Notes: a model not told the origin generated them from the letters alone. A stretch of 64,000 bases of DNA from Oceanococcus sp. (GCA_030147945.1 JASBUL010000125.1:1-64000), one strand, 5' to 3'. Positions 26,679 to 37,655 are shown, counted from the first letter of the stretch. Translations and numbers: made by a program.

Positions 26679-28396
26679 TGCAGATTCCGCTGATTGTGCA
26701 TGTGCGTCGCAGCGCCCCGGGCGCGCTGAACGACGACCTGATTGCAGGCGCGATCACCGCGATCTTGTTGATCCCGCAGGGCATGGCCTACGCCTTGCTG
26801 GCGGGCTTGCCGGCGGAAATGGGCCTGTATGCCTCGATTGTTCCGCCGGCGCTGTATGCCGTGTTCGGCACCAGTCGCAGTCTGGCTGTCGGGCCGGTGG
26901 CGGTTGCCGCCTTGATGGTCGCAGCGGCGCTGTCCGAATACGCTGGTGATGAGCCGGCGCGGTGGATGACCGGGGCGATGATTCTGGCCTTTGAGGTTGG
27001 CGCGTTGCTGTTCCTCATGGGTGTTTTACGCCTGGGTGTGCTGGTGAATTTCATCAGTCACCCGGTACTCAGTGGTTTTACCACTGGCGCGGCGTTGCTC
27101 ATTGTCCTGAGCCAGATACCGATACTGCTCGGTCTGGCGCTGAGTCGTGGTTCGGCCTATGACACCGTGTCCGGTGTGTGGCACAAGCTCGGCGACGTGC
27201 ATGGCATGACCATGGCGTTCTCCGTGCTGGCCATGCTGGCCTTGCTGCTGGCGCGCGCGCCGCTTTCACGGGCCTTGCGTCGACTTGGGGTGGCGTCGCG
27301 GGCGGCGCTGCTGCTGACGCGGATGGCGCCTCTGGCCATTGTGGCGCTGGGCACCCTGGGCGCGGCACGCATGCACGGCGCGGACCAAGGCCTGAGCATC
27401 GTCGGTGCCATTCCTTCAGGTTTGCCGCTGCCGGATCTGGGTTTCTTCCTGACCGACGGCTGGCTGGAACTGGCGGGACCGGCCGTGTTGATTGCCCTGG
27501 TCGGGTATGTGGAGAGTATCTCCGTGGCCAAGGCGCTGGCAGCACGCCGGCGCCAGAAAATCGACCCCGATCAGGAGTTGAGGGCGCTTGGTCTTGCCAA
27601 TTTCGGGGCGGCCTTTGCCGGTGCGATGCCGGTGGCCGGCGGATTTTCCCGTTCGGTGGTGAATTTCGATGCCGGCGCGCAGACCCAGCGTGCGGCACTG
27701 GTGACCTCGGCGCTGGTTGCGCTGGTCGCGGTCTTTTTCACGCACTGGTTCTTTCATCTGCCCAAGGCGGTGCTCGCGGCGATCATCGTGGTGGCGGTCT
27801 GGCAGTTGGTCGACTTCCGCTCGATCCGGCGCCATCTGCGCTACGACCGCGCCGATGGCGCCTCGCAAGTGGCAACCCTGGTGGGGGTGCTGGTTTTCGG
27901 TATCGAGCCCGGACTGCTTATCGGCATCGGCCTGTCGCTGGTGCTGTACCTGTGGCGGACGTCTCAGCCACATATCGCGGTGATCGGGCGCGTGCCTGGG
28001 ACCGAGCACTTCCGCAATGTGCAGCGCCATGAGGTGCAAACCCTGCCCACGGCGGTTTTCATTCGTCCCGATGAGAATCTGTACTTTGCCAATGTGGCGG
28101 TGGTGCAGAAGTTCATTGCCGACCAGGTGGCCGAGCAGGGCGACATCACCGATGTGGTGCTGGTGATGTCGGCCGTGAGCTACATTGATGCCAGCGGCCT
28201 GGAAATGCTGGAGCATCTGGTTCAGGACTTTGCCCGTGCGGGCATTCGCCTGCATATGGCCGAGGTCAAGGGGCCGGTCATGGATCGCTTAAAAGCAGCG
28301 CCCGAGGTGCTGGAGCACTTGCCGGTGCATCTGAGCACCGAAGGGGTGTTCGAAGCCTTGCAGGCCTCTTCGCCCGAATTCGCCAGTCAGACTTGA
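26678..28396 (+). CDS. SulP family anion transporter with STAS domain
   Basis: 572-residue membrane transporter for sulfate, bicarbonate or a related anion. The N-terminal transmembrane domain (about 15-410) begins PLIVHVRRS and has the signature GMAYALLAGLPAEMGLYAS. The C-terminal STAS domain (about 440-560) has VVLVMSAVSYIDASGLEML. It is coupled to the persulfide dioxygenase by a TGATG overlap, so sulfite or sulfate is the favoured substrate by context; direction of transport is unknown. Confidence 0.93.
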   Translation: MQIPLIVHVRRSAPGALNDDLIAGAITAILLIPQGMAYALLAGLPAEMGLYASIVPPALYAVFGTSRSLAVGPVAVAALMVAAALSEYAGDEPARWMTGAMILAFEVGALLFLMGVLRLGVLVNFISHPVLSGFTTGAALLIVLSQIPILLGLALSRGSAYDTVSGVWHKLGDVHGMTMAFSVLAMLALLLARAPLSRALRRLGVASRAALLLTRMAPLAIVALGTLGAARMHGADQGLSIVGAIPSGLPLPDLGFFLTDGWLELAGPAVLIALVGYVESISVAKALAARRRQKIDPDQELRALGLANFGAAFAGAMPVAGGFSRSVVNFDAGAQTQRAALVTSALVALVAVFFTHWFFHLPKAVLAAIIVVAVWQLVDFRSIRRHLRYDRADGASQVATLVGVLVFGIEPGLLIGIGLSLVLYLWRTSQPHIAVIGRVPGTEHFRNVQRHEVQTLPTAVFIRPDENLYFANVAVVQKFIADQVAEQGDITDVVLVMSAVSYIDASGLEMLEHLVQDFARAGIRLHMAEVKGPVMDRLKAAPEVLEHLPVHLSTEGVFEALQASSPEFASQT

Positions 28397-29451
28397 CCCC
28401 CGAGCCGTCAGCCTCAACCATCACGTCTGCGCACGCAGATGAAAAACAAAGCATGGTGGTGAAAACGCTGGCCTGGTTTCAGGATGTTCGTGAAAAGCGC
28501 TGGGGCCCATGGGCGCTGGGCGGCGGCCTGGTGCTGATCTTGCTGATGGTGTGGGGCATGTGGATCAGCGCGGCGCCAAGCGTGCCGGTGTTCCCGACCA
28601 CGCGCGATGGACGCGTCGGCGTGCAGACGGTGGATGCCGGTATCGCGGTGGCGGAAACCTTGCTCGACAAACGGGGCGGTTACATCAGCAATGATGTGAC
28701 CCCGCCGGCCTGGTGGCTGGACAATATCCAGAACTGGGAATTCGGCGTGCTCAAGCAGCTGCGTGACTTCAACCGCGTACTGCGCAATGAAATCAGCCGC
28801 AGTCAGAGTCAGTCGGCGGAAGACCCCAAGCTGGCGCTGGCCGAGCCCAAATTCAATATCGATAACCGCAGCTGGATGTTTCCGCGTGCCGAGGCCGAGT
28901 ATCGCAAGGGCATCGAGCTGCTGGACGACTACCGCGTGCGCCTGGCCGCGGGTGATGCCAATTTCTACGCCAATGCGGAAAACCTGGTCGACTGGATGCA
29001 GGTGGTGGAAAAGCGTCTGGGCAGCATGGTTCAGCGCCTGGGTATGAGCGTGGGCAAGATGACGGTCAACGACGCTGTGCTCGAGTCCGGACCGGATGGT
29101 GCGGCCAGCGCGGTTGCGCCGCAGAACATGCGTGAATCGGTGGAACAGACGCCGTGGCTGGAGCTGGACGATGTGTTCTTCGAGGCGCGCGGCACCGCCT
29201 GGGCTCTGCAGGCGTTGTTGCAGGCCGCTGAAGCTGATTTTGCCGAGGTGCTGACCGACAAGCAGGCTGCGCTGCAGTATCGACAGGTGCTGCGCGAGCT
29301 GGAGTCGGCCAACCGGCCGCTACGGACCATCATGATTCTCAACGGTTCGGGGTATTCCCTGTTCGCCAACCACTCGCTGGTCATGGCCTCCTATCTGGGC
29401 TCCGCCAACGCCGCCGTATCGAACTTGATCAATTTGCTGCGTGATGGCTGA
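28393..29451 (+). CDS. DUF2333 family membrane-anchored protein
   Basis: 352 residues if translation starts at the TTG overlapping the SulP stop (TTGA), or 332 from the ATG at 28453; neither has a good ribosome site. One transmembrane helix (WALGGGLVLILLMVWGMWIS) is followed by a large periplasmic domain with the DUF2333 features VAVAETLLDKRGGYISND-like region near 85-105 and helical repeats. Function unknown; conserved in gammaproteobacteria. It is probably co-transcribed with the SulP gene. Confidence 0.85.
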   Translation: MTPEPSASTITSAHADEKQSMVVKTLAWFQDVREKRWGPWALGGGLVLILLMVWGMWISAAPSVPVFPTTRDGRVGVQTVDAGIAVAETLLDKRGGYISNDVTPPAWWLDNIQNWEFGVLKQLRDFNRVLRNEISRSQSQSAEDPKLALAEPKFNIDNRSWMFPRAEAEYRKGIELLDDYRVRLAAGDANFYANAENLVDWMQVVEKRLGSMVQRLGMSVGKMTVNDAVLESGPDGAASAVAPQNMRESVEQTPWLELDDVFFEARGTAWALQALLQAAEADFAEVLTDKQAALQYRQVLRELESANRPLRTIMILNGSGYSLFANHSLVMASYLGSANAAVSNLINLLRDG

Positions 29452-29492
29452 TCCCGCCGCGAATTGGCGCAAAGCCTGCTTATGAAGGGCTT

Positions 29493-30854
29493 ATGACTGG
29501 GATTGAAAATGCGCTGGCGCAGTTCGCGTCGTTTGTATGGGGGATGCCACTGGTCGTCTTGCTGCTTGGCGGTGGCTTGACTTTGTTGCTGTTCAGCCGC
29601 GGCGCACCGTATCGCCTGCTGCCCCATGCCATTGGTTTGCTGCGCGGTGATGCACGGCATCAGGACCAGGATGCACCGGGCCAGCTTAGCCATTTTCAGG
29701 CCCTCAGCGCAGCGTTGGCCGGCACGATTGGCCTGGGCAACATCGCCGGCGTCGCGGTGGCGGTAGAGCTGGGCGGCCCGGGCGCCATCTTCTGGATGTG
29801 GATGACCGCCGTGGTCGGCGTGGCCACCAAGTTCTTCACCGGCACGCTGGCCGTGATGTATCGCGGTCACGATGACCAGGGTGGTCTGCGCGGCGGACCG
29901 ATGTGGGTGATACAGCAGGCTTTGTCACCCCGTTTGCGGCCGCTGGCCTATCTGTTTTGTGTGGCCGGTCTGATCGGTTGTCTGCCGTCACTGCAGGTCA
30001 ATCAACTGGTCGAAACCACCCAGGCTTTGGTGCTGGCGCCGCGCGGTTGGAATCATGATCTGGCGCCTCTCGGCCTCGGGCTGATCATCATGCTGTCGTG
30101 CTGGCTGATCGTGCGCGGCGGCATCGTCAGGATCGGAGCGGTGGCGGCCAGAGTGGTGCCCGCCATGTGCGTGGTCTACCTGCTGGCGATTGCCGGTATT
30201 TTGCTGGCGCACTGGTCGGCCGTGTTGCCGGCGTTGCTGTCGATATTTCGCGAAGCCTTCTCGCTGCAGGCCGCAGGCTCGGGCGGACTGGTGGCCATCA
30301 TCCTGCTTGGCGTGCGCCGCGGTCTGTTTTCCAACGAGGCTGGCATTGGCACGGAAATCATGGCCCATGGCACGGCGCGCACCTCGGAACCGGTGCGCGA
30401 GGGTATCGTGGCGATGCTGGGTCCGATTATCGACACCTTGATTGTCTGCACCGCGACCGCGCTGGCGTTGCTGGTGACCGATGTCGCCAGCGTCAGTGAG
30501 CTGTCCGGGGCGAGCCTGACCAGCCAGGCTTTCGAAAGCGTGTATGCCGGTTATGGTGTGGCCCTGCTGTATTTGATCGTGCTGGTTTTCGGTGTCACCA
30601 CGATCACCACCTACTGGTTCTACGGTGCGCAATGTGCGGTCTATCTGTTCGGCGCGCGGGCCGAAATCTGGTACCGCAGGGTGTATCTGATATCGATCGT
30701 GTTTGTGGCCATGCTGCCGCTGCATGCGGCGCTGAATCTGATTGATGGCATGTACGCCTTGATGGCCATCCCGACCATGACGGCCACTTTACTGCTGGCG
30801 CCAAAGGTGCTGGCGGCAAGTCGTGACTATGTCGTCCGCATGCGTCAGGTTTGA
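29493..30854 (+). CDS. Alanine/glycine:cation symporter (AGCS family)
   Basis: 453-residue sodium-coupled amino-acid importer with about eleven transmembrane helices. Family signatures are ALAGTIGLGNIAGVAVAVE, GPGAIFWMWMTAVVG and GLFSNEAGIGTEIMAHGTA. The ATG at 29493 follows an AAGGGC ribosome site. The substrate is alanine or glycine by family. The gene stops 136 bp before the aldolase, which has its own promoter. Confidence 0.93.
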   Translation: MTGIENALAQFASFVWGMPLVVLLLGGGLTLLLFSRGAPYRLLPHAIGLLRGDARHQDQDAPGQLSHFQALSAALAGTIGLGNIAGVAVAVELGGPGAIFWMWMTAVVGVATKFFTGTLAVMYRGHDDQGGLRGGPMWVIQQALSPRLRPLAYLFCVAGLIGCLPSLQVNQLVETTQALVLAPRGWNHDLAPLGLGLIIMLSCWLIVRGGIVRIGAVAARVVPAMCVVYLLAIAGILLAHWSAVLPALLSIFREAFSLQAAGSGGLVAIILLGVRRGLFSNEAGIGTEIMAHGTARTSEPVREGIVAMLGPIIDTLIVCTATALALLVTDVASVSELSGASLTSQAFESVYAGYGVALLYLIVLVFGVTTITTYWFYGAQCAVYLFGARAEIWYRRVYLISIVFVAMLPLHAALNLIDGMYALMAIPTMTATLLLAPKVLAASRDYVVRMRQV

Positions 30855-30877
30855 GTCGTCCCGGCATCTGCTAAAAT
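30850..30877 (+). promoter_or_regulatory. Promoter of the aldolase gene
   Basis: TAAAAT at 30872-30877 within an extended -10 (TGCTAAAAT) and a weak -35 (TTTGAG, 30850-30855, 16-bp spacer). It overlaps the end of the symporter gene. The leader to the ATG is about 107 nt and ends in a strong AAAGGAG ribosome site. Confidence 0.5.
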
Positions 30878-30990
30878 ACCGGGCTGCATCCCGGCCTGCC
30901 GTTGTTGGTGGTTCCGGCATTCCCAAGCCCTTCGCCCGCCCTCTCCAGAAATCGCGGGCCAAGTGACTGAATCCAAAGGAGTTATAAACA

Positions 30991-32010
30991 ATGAATCTCG
31001 ATGTGCTGAGCGCCACTGCGCGTGAACTGGTCGAGCCGGGTCGGGGTATTCTGGCGGCGGACGAAAGCTCGCCGACGATCAAGAAGCGCTTCGATTCGAT
31101 CAACGTCGAGTCCACCGAAGAGATGCGCCGTGCCTACCGCGACATGCTGTTCTCGGCTGAGGGTGTGGAGAAGTACGTCAGCGGCGTGATTCTGTACGAA
31201 GAGACCCTGTTCCAGAAGTCTGCTGACGGTACGCCGTTCTCCAAACTGCTGGCCGACAAGGGCGTGATCCCCGGGATCAAGGTCGACAAGGGTGCCAAGG
31301 ATCTGGCCGGTGCGGATGGCGAGAAAATCACCGAAGGTCTGGATGGCCTGCGTGAGCGTCTGATCGAGTACCGCAATGCCGGTGCCCGCTTTGCCAAATG
31401 GCGTGCGGTGATCAACATCGACGAAGACCTGCCCAGCATGTACTGCCTGGACACCAACGCCCACGCTCTGGCGCGCTACGCTGCGCTGTGCCAGGAGCAA
31501 GGCATTGTGCCGATTGTGGAGCCGGAAGTGATCATGGACGGTTCGCATGATCTGGAAACCTGCGAAGACGTGACCGCGGCGGCGCTGGCGACCGTGTTCG
31601 GTCAGCTTGACGCCCAGGGCGTGGCCTTCGAAGGCATGCTGCTGAAGCCGAATATGGTGATTTCGGGCACCACCTGCCCGGTGCAGGCTGACGTGCAGAC
31701 CGTGGCCGAAGCCACCGTGCGGTGTCTGACCCGTTACGTACCCGCCGCTGTGCCGGGTATCGTGTTCCTGTCCGGCGGTCAGAGCGACGAGCTGGCAACC
31801 GCGCATCTGGATGCCATGAACAAGCTGGGTCCGCATCCGTGGGCACTGAGCTTCTCCTACGGCCGTGCGCTGCAGGCTGCTGCGCTCAAGGCCTGGGGCG
31901 GTCAGACCGGCAATGTGGCGGCAGGGCAGGCGGCCTTCATGCACCGCGCCCGTTGCAACAGCGCCGCTGCGCTGGGCGAGTACTCCGACGCGATGGAAAG
32001 CGCGGCCTGA
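30991..32010 (+). CDS. Class I fructose-bisphosphate aldolase
   Basis: Glycolytic/gluconeogenic aldolase using a Schiff base instead of zinc. 339 residues, of the animal/plant-like class I type. ILAADESSPTIKKRF is the N-terminal signature; the Schiff-base lysine is Lys219 in FEGMLLKPNMVISG, with catalytic Glu in IVEPEVIMDG. A metal-free aldolase fits a strain that invests in zinc sparing, but class I enzymes are common and this may be coincidence. Own promoter, strong ribosome site and a strong terminator. Confidence 0.95.
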   Translation: MNLDVLSATARELVEPGRGILAADESSPTIKKRFDSINVESTEEMRRAYRDMLFSAEGVEKYVSGVILYEETLFQKSADGTPFSKLLADKGVIPGIKVDKGAKDLAGADGEKITEGLDGLRERLIEYRNAGARFAKWRAVINIDEDLPSMYCLDTNAHALARYAALCQEQGIVPIVEPEVIMDGSHDLETCEDVTAAALATVFGQLDAQGVAFEGMLLKPNMVISGTTCPVQADVQTVAEATVRCLTRYVPAAVPGIVFLSGGQSDELATAHLDAMNKLGPHPWALSFSYGRALQAAALKAWGGQTGNVAAGQAAFMHRARCNSAAALGEYSDAMESAA

Positions 32011-32030
32011 AGGCTCGTCACCCATAACGC

Positions 32031-32060
32031 AAAACGGCCGGTTTAACCGGCCGTTTTTGT
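32031..32060. terminator. Bidirectional intrinsic terminator between aldolase and dapE
   Basis: A long perfect dyad (AAAACGGCCGGT, short loop, ACCGGCCGTTTT) with A-tract on one side and TTTTTGTTTGT on the other. It can end both the aldolase transcript and the map-glnD-dapD-dapE transcript. Confidence 0.85.
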
Positions 32061-32074
32061 TTGTGCGGGGCGCG

Positions 32075-33226
32075 TCAGCCCAGACTCTGTGACAGCTCGC
32101 GGAGCAGGGCGGCGTGGATCTCGCACAGGGCATCGAAGTCATCGAGCTTCAGATGCTCGTTGAACTTGTGAATGCTGGCGCTGACCGGGCCGAGTTCGAT
32201 CACTTCAGCGCCCAGCGGTGCAAGAAAGCGTCCGTCGGATGTGCCGCCACCGGTGAAGTGCAGCGGTTTGCGCCCGGTGACCTGGCCGATGGCTTTGTCA
32301 GCGGCCTCGGTCAAGCGACCGGCCGGGGTGTAATAGGGCTCGCCGGTGTGCCACCAGTCAGCGCTGTAGCGCACGTTGTGGCGATCCAGGCACTCGATCA
32401 CATGCTGCTTGAGCTGCTCTGCGCTAGAGCAGGGGGCGTAGCGGAAATTGAACACCACTTCAGCCTGTCCGGGAATGACGTTGGTCGCGCCGGTGCCGCT
32501 GTTGATGTTGGAAATCTGGAAGCTGGTCGGGGGGAAGTCGGCGTTGCCCTCATCCCAGATTGTGGCCGCCAGTTCCGTCAATGCCGGCAAGACGCGGTGG
32601 ACCGGATTGTCCGCCTTGTGTGGATACGCCACGTGCCCCTGAACGCCGTGCACGGTCAGGTTGCAGCCGATGGAGCCACGTCGTCCGACGATGAAGCGAT
32701 CGCCGATCTGCTCGTCGGCGGTGGCTTCACCGACGATCACATAGTCGGGTTGGGTGCCGCGCTGGCGCAGCACTTCGGCCACATAGCGCGTGCCGTCGCG
32801 GGCTGGTCCTTCCTCATCACTGGTTATCAGGAAAGCCAGATCAATGTTCAGATCGGTCTGGGCCACGGCTTGAGCGGCGCAGGTCATCGCCGCCAGGCCT
32901 GACTTCATGTCGGCCGCGCCACGTCCGTACAGCACGCCGTCACGCTCGCTGGGCACGAACGGATCCGAGGTCCACTGAGCCAGGTCGCCGGTCGGCACCA
33001 CGTCGGTATGCCCGGCCAGCACCACCAGCGGCGCATTGGCGCGGCCACAACGGCGCAGCGACCACAGGTTGGTCACACCGTTGTGATTGAGCCACTCGTG
33101 CTCGAAGCCATAAGGCGCCAGGGCCTCGGCCAGCAGCTGACTGCAGCCGGCGTCGTCCGGGGTCAGCGAGCGACGCGCAATCAGATCCAGCAGCAGGCCG
33201 CGTGCGGCTGCGGTATCGACAGTCAC
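32075..33226 (-). CDS. dapE: Succinyl-diaminopimelate desuccinylase
   Basis: Zinc-dependent hydrolase of lysine/diaminopimelate synthesis: N-succinyl-LL-DAP to LL-DAP. 383 residues, M20 peptidase fold; metal motifs [31 protein letters not shown] and the C-terminal [11 protein letters not shown] are in place. It starts with GTG at 33226, overlapping the dapD stop by 4 bp (GTGA). Last gene of the map-glnD-dapD-dapE operon. Confidence 0.96.
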   Translation of the reverse strand: MTVDTAAARGLLLDLIARRSLTPDDAGCSQLLAEALAPYGFEHEWLNHNGVTNLWSLRRCGRANAPLVVLAGHTDVVPTGDLAQWTSDPFVPSERDGVLYGRGAADMKSGLAAMTCAAQAVAQTDLNIDLAFLITSDEEGPARDGTRYVAEVLRQRGTQPDYVIVGEATADEQIGDRFIVGRRGSIGCNLTVHGVQGHVAYPHKADNPVHRVLPALTELAATIWDEGNADFPPTSFQISNINSGTGATNVIPGQAEVVFNFRYAPCSSAEQLKQHVIECLDRHNVRYSADWWHTGEPYYTPAGRLTEAADKAIGQVTGRKPLHFTGGGTSDGRFLAPLGAEVIELGPVSASIHKFNEHLKLDDFDALCEIHAALLRELSQSLG

Positions 33227-34062
33227 GACTGGGTGGCGGCCTCACGCAGCAATTCGTTGATGCCGACCTTGGCGCGGGTGCTTTCGGTGACCTGCTTAAC
33301 GATGACCGCGCAGTTCAGGTTGTACACGCCGCCGGGGCCGTTCTTGGGCAGTGAACCCGCCACCACCACGCTACCCGCCGGGACCCGGCCGTAGCTGATT
33401 TCGCCGCTCTCGCGGTTGAAGATCGGGGTGCTCTGGCCGATGAACACGCCCATGGAAATGACCGAGCCGCGTTCCACGATCACGCCTTCGACGATTTCCG
33501 AACGTGCACCGATGAAGCAGTCATCTTCGATGATGGTGGGGTTGGCCTGCAGCGGTTCGAGCACGCCGCCAATGCCAACGCCGCCGGACAAATGCACGTT
33601 CTTGCCGATCTGGGCGCATGAGCCCACCGTGGCCCAGGTGTCGACCATGGTGCCCGAATCGACGTAGGCGCCGATGTTTACGTAGCTCGGCATCAGTACC
33701 ACGCTGGGCGCAATGTAGGACCCTTTGCGCACCATCGCCGGCGGCACCACGCGGGCACCCAGGGCGCGGAAATCGGCATCGCTCCAGCCTGTGAACTTGC
33801 CCGGTACCTTGTCGAAATAAGTCGTTTCAGCGCCGTCGATCACCACGTTGTCATGCAGGCGGAAGTACAGCAGCACAGCCTTTTTCAGCCATTGATTGAC
33901 CTGCCAGCCGTTGGCGCTCGGCTCGGCCACGCGCAGGCTGCCGTCATCAATGCCGGCAATGGCCTGGCCTACAGCTTCGCGCAGCGCGGTATCGCTGGGG
34001 TCGATGTTGGCGCGGTTTTCAAAAGCGGTTTCGATCTGGTTCTGCAGGTCTTGTTGTGTCAT
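33223..34062 (-). CDS. dapD: Tetrahydrodipicolinate N-succinyltransferase
   Basis: Succinylates tetrahydrodipicolinate in the DAP/lysine pathway. 279 residues with an N-terminal helical domain and a left-handed beta-helix of hexapeptide repeats ([39 protein letters not shown]). [20 protein letters not shown] is the family signature. Overlaps glnD and dapE by 4 bp each. Confidence 0.96.
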   Translation of the reverse strand: MTQQDLQNQIETAFENRANIDPSDTALREAVGQAIAGIDDGSLRVAEPSANGWQVNQWLKKAVLLYFRLHDNVVIDGAETTYFDKVPGKFTGWSDADFRALGARVVPPAMVRKGSYIAPSVVLMPSYVNIGAYVDSGTMVDTWATVGSCAQIGKNVHLSGGVGIGGVLEPLQANPTIIEDDCFIGARSEIVEGVIVERGSVISMGVFIGQSTPIFNRESGEISYGRVPAGSVVVAGSLPKNGPGGVYNLNCAVIVKQVTESTRAKVGINELLREAATQS

Positions 34063-36722
34063 TTGGTGCTGTCAGTCAAAAGATTGATGTGTTCGGTGAC
34101 CCCTTCGCGCAGCGCATGCAGCACGGCGGGGTCGGTGAGGGCGCGGCCCTGGCGATCGGTGAGGAAGAACACGTCTTCCGCACGTTCGCCGATGGTCCCG
34201 ATCTTGGCGGCGCGCAGTTCGACGTCCAGTTCATCGAAAACCACGCCAACCGTGGCGAGCAGGCCGGGGCGGTCATCAGCCACCAGTTCCATCAGGGTCT
34301 GGTTCTTGTCGCTGTCGACCGTGAAATAGATTTGTACCGGGGTGGAGAAATGGCGTGCGCGTTGCGACACCCGGCGGGCGACCGGCTGGGGACTTTCCGC
34401 CCGGCTGAGGGTCTGGCCCAGGGTTTTGCCGATTTCCTGGCGTCGGTTGGGGTCGGTGATCTCGCTGCCGTCGGCTTCACTGACGATGAAGGTGTCGAGC
34501 ACGAAATCGTCCAGGCTGGACTGGATGCGTGCATCCAGAATGCTCAGGCCAAGCTGGGCCAGGCATGAACTGGTGATACCGAACAGCTTGGGCGCATCCT
34601 TCATGTAGATCAGCACCGCGGTGCCACGGTCGCGGAAGTGGCGCACCAGGACGCTGGGTTGATCGGCCGGCGCATTGACGATGGCCTGCACATGCCAGGC
34701 AATTTCCTCGGCGCTGTGCTTGAGGAAATAGTCGTCTTCAAACCGCTCCCACACACTGTCGATGCGGGCTTCGGCGAGACCGTATTCCAGGCACATCAGG
34801 CGGGCGGCCTGACGGGTTTCGGCGATCAGCTCGGCCATGCCGACCGGGTCGCCGCGTTCCAGCACGCGTCGCGCCGATGAGTACAGCGAGCGCAGCAGCC
34901 CTTCACGGAAGCCGTTCCACAACTTGGGGTTGGTTGCGCGGATGTCGCACACGGTGAGCAGGTAGAGCAGGTTGAGGCGATCCAGCGTCTCGACCTGCTT
35001 GACGAAGGTGTTGACCACGTCGGGGTCGGATACATCCTTGCGCTGCGCGGTGAGCGACATCAGCAGGTGGTAGCGGACCAGCCAGCTGACGGTCTCGCTG
35101 TCCTGGCTGGAGAGGCCGTGGCTCTGACAGAAGTCGTAGGCATCCTGAGCGCCGAGCTCGGAATGATCGCCTTCGCGGCCCTTGGCGATGTCGTGGAACA
35201 AGCCAGCCAGATACAGCAGTTCCGGTTTGTTCAGCTGATCATGCAGATCGGACAGGGCCGGGAATTCGTGGCGGAATTCCGGCACGGCCAGACGCCGGAT
35301 ATTGCGCACTACGAACAGGGTGTGTTCGTCCACCGTCAGGGTGTGGAACAGGTCGTACTGCATGCGCCCGATGATTTTGCCGAAAGCCGGGATGTAACGG
35401 CCTAGAATCCCGTAGCGATTCATGCGGCGCAGGCTGTGCAGCACGCCGCGCTCCATGCGCAGCATGTCCATGAACAGCTGGCGCGCTTCACGGCTGTCGC
35501 GAATCTCGGCGATGTTTTCACGGTCGCGGCGAATCTCGCGCAGCGTGTCGGCGCTGACGCCCTTGATTTTGAGGTGTTCGTTGTTGGCCCAGGTGCGGAA
35601 AATCTCGAGCAGGGCCAGCGGCCGCTGCTGGAACAGATTGGCTTCGCGGCATTCGATGAAGCCATGGCGCAGCTGGAAGTGGTCATCCAGCACCTGAGGT
35701 TCATCACGCTGCTTGCGATGGAAGATGTCCTCGTCCATCAGCTGCAGGAAAATGTCGTTGAGTGCCGACAGACCCTTGATGGTGCGGTAGTACATCTGCA
35801 TGAACTGCTCGACCGCAAGGTTGTGGCTCTTGTCCTGATAGCCGAACAGTTCGGCCACACGCAGTTGGTGATCGAACAGCAGGCGGTCTTCGGCGCGGTT
35901 GGTCAGCATGTGCAGGGCAAAGCGCACCTGCCACAGGAATTCGCGTCCGGAAATCAGGCTGCTGAGCTCGTTCGATTTGAGCAGGCCCTGAGCGTGCAGT
36001 TCTTCCAGCCCGGCGGTGCCGTAGTGCCGTTGCGTAACCCAGCCGATGATCTGGATGTCACGCAGGTCGCCCGGGCCTTCCTTGACGTTGGGTTCCAGCT
36101 TGTAGGCGGTGTCGTCGTACTGCTTGTAGCGCTGCAGCTGCTCGGCCATCTTGGCCTTGAAGAACTGATCATCCGGCCAGATGTTGTCCGGCCCGATGGC
36201 CTGATCCATCGCCGTGAACAGGTCCTCGCGCCCGGTCAGCAGGCGGCTTTCCATCAGATTGGTGACCACCGTGATATCGGCGGCCGCCTCGCTGGCGCAT
36301 TCGGCCGGTGAGCGCACGCTGTGGCCCACTTCCAGACCCATGTCCCAGGCAAAGGTGATGAAGGCGCCGAGCTCCGATTGGATCTGCTCCAGCTGACCTT
36401 CGGCATAGAGCACCAGCAGGTCAATGTCCGAGCGCGGCAGCAGCTCGCCGCGCCCGTAACCGCCGACCGCAACCAGCGCGGCCGGTGCATCGTCGGGCAC
36501 CAGCGTGGCCCAGGCGGTGACCAGCATCTGGTCAACGATGGCGGTGTAGCGGGTGATCAGCTCGCTGGCCGGCGTGCCATTGCGGAAGGATTCCGACTGG
36601 GCCTGACGGATTTCGGTCAGCAACTGGCGCCAGGCAATCGGATCACCGGGATTGTGGCTGAGCAGCTCGCTCAGCTCGGCCGCGCTCAGCTCGGCCAGCT
36701 CCGGTTTCAGCTGCGCACTCAT
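34059..36722 (-). CDS. glnD: Bifunctional PII uridylyltransferase/uridylyl-removing enzyme
   Basis: Nitrogen sensor that uridylylates PII when glutamine is low and reverses it when high. 887 residues: nucleotidyltransferase domain with [19 protein letters not shown] (about 88-106), helical linker, HD domain with [19 protein letters not shown] (about 510-530), and two C-terminal ACT domains (from about 700, [12 protein letters not shown] and [16 protein letters not shown]). All domains look intact. It overlaps map and dapD by 4 bp each. Confidence 0.97.
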   Translation of the reverse strand: MSAQLKPELAELSAAELSELLSHNPGDPIAWRQLLTEIRQAQSESFRNGTPASELITRYTAIVDQMLVTAWATLVPDDAPAALVAVGGYGRGELLPRSDIDLLVLYAEGQLEQIQSELGAFITFAWDMGLEVGHSVRSPAECASEAAADITVVTNLMESRLLTGREDLFTAMDQAIGPDNIWPDDQFFKAKMAEQLQRYKQYDDTAYKLEPNVKEGPGDLRDIQIIGWVTQRHYGTAGLEELHAQGLLKSNELSSLISGREFLWQVRFALHMLTNRAEDRLLFDHQLRVAELFGYQDKSHNLAVEQFMQMYYRTIKGLSALNDIFLQLMDEDIFHRKQRDEPQVLDDHFQLRHGFIECREANLFQQRPLALLEIFRTWANNEHLKIKGVSADTLREIRRDRENIAEIRDSREARQLFMDMLRMERGVLHSLRRMNRYGILGRYIPAFGKIIGRMQYDLFHTLTVDEHTLFVVRNIRRLAVPEFRHEFPALSDLHDQLNKPELLYLAGLFHDIAKGREGDHSELGAQDAYDFCQSHGLSSQDSETVSWLVRYHLLMSLTAQRKDVSDPDVVNTFVKQVETLDRLNLLYLLTVCDIRATNPKLWNGFREGLLRSLYSSARRVLERGDPVGMAELIAETRQAARLMCLEYGLAEARIDSVWERFEDDYFLKHSAEEIAWHVQAIVNAPADQPSVLVRHFRDRGTAVLIYMKDAPKLFGITSSCLAQLGLSILDARIQSSLDDFVLDTFIVSEADGSEITDPNRRQEIGKTLGQTLSRAESPQPVARRVSQRARHFSTPVQIYFTVDSDKNQTLMELVADDRPGLLATVGVVFDELDVELRAAKIGTIGERAEDVFFLTDRQGRALTDPAVLHALREGVTEHINLLTDSTK

Positions 36723-37483
36723 GCGGCGCCTGCGGACGTGGTCAGAATCTCGTGGCCGTCAGGGGTGACCAGCACCGTGTGTTCCCACTGCGCAGACAGG
36801 GAGCGGTCGCGGGTCACCACGGTCCAGTCGTCCTGCAGCAGCTTCACGTCCCTGCGCCCGACGTTGATCATCGGTTCGATGGTGAAGGTCATGCCGGCTT
36901 CCAGGGTGACGCCGGTTCCCGGTGTGCCGTAATGCAGAACCTGTGGTTCCTCGTGGAATTCACGACCGATGCCGTGGCCGCAGTACTCGCGCACCACGGA
37001 AAAGCCGGCTTTCTCGGCCAGCACCTGAATGGTGTGACCGATGTCGCCCAGGCGGACGCCGGGTTTGACCATGGCGATGCCGGCGTGCATGGCCTCAAGC
37101 GCCGTGTCGCACACGCGCCGCGCGATGACCGGCACATCTCCGACCGCGAACATGCGGCTGGTGTCGCCATGAAAGCCGTTCTTGATCACGGTGATGTCGA
37201 TATTCACGATGTCGCCGCGCTTGAGCTTCTTGGGGCCGGGAATGCCATGACAGACCACATGGTTGACCGAGGTGCAGATCGATTTCGGAAAGCCGTGGTA
37301 GTTCAGCGGGGCCGGAATCGCGCCCTGTTCGTTCACGATATAGTCGTGGCAGATGCTGTTGAGCTCGTCGGTGCTGATGCCCGGCTGCACATGCGGGGTG
37401 ATCATGTCCAGCACCTCGGAGGCCAGTCGGCCTGCCGTGCGCATGTGCTCGATCTCGTCGGGGCTTTTGATGCTGATGGGCAT
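36719..37483 (-). CDS. map: Type I methionine aminopeptidase
   Basis: Removes N-terminal Met from nascent proteins. 254 residues, pita-bread fold: NHVVCHGIPG, the metal Asp pair in VNIDITVIKNGFHGDTSRMF, YCGHGIGREFHEEP and MTFTIEPMIN are all present. It is the first gene of the minus-strand operon and divergent from rpsB, the usual gammaproteobacterial arrangement. Confidence 0.97.
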   Translation of the reverse strand: MPISIKSPDEIEHMRTAGRLASEVLDMITPHVQPGISTDELNSICHDYIVNEQGAIPAPLNYHGFPKSICTSVNHVVCHGIPGPKKLKRGDIVNIDITVIKNGFHGDTSRMFAVGDVPVIARRVCDTALEAMHAGIAMVKPGVRLGDIGHTIQVLAEKAGFSVVREYCGHGIGREFHEEPQVLHYGTPGTGVTLEAGMTFTIEPMINVGRRDVKLLQDDWTVVTRDRSLSAQWEHTVLVTPDGHEILTTSAGAA

Positions 37484-37620
37484 GAGGGCTCGATGATGGT
37501 TGCGCTGGGCCGGTCATGCGACACAGCAGTGGTGGCCGGATTCAACCGCATATGATCGCAGAATCCGCGCGGGGTTGATACTCGGGCGGCCCGTGAGCGG
37601 GCATGCCTTGTGCCTGGGCG

Positions 37621-37649
37621 TTGGCTGATGGCCGGCAATGTGCTATAAA
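37621..37649 (+). promoter_or_regulatory. rpsB promoter
   Basis: TTGGCT (37621-37626), 17-bp spacer, TATAAA (37644-37649) with an upstream TG (extended -10). The start site would be near 37656, followed at once by a GC-rich discriminator (CGCGCCCCGCGC), which is typical of stringently controlled translation promoters. Confidence 0.75.
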
Positions 37650-37655
37650 GCGCGC

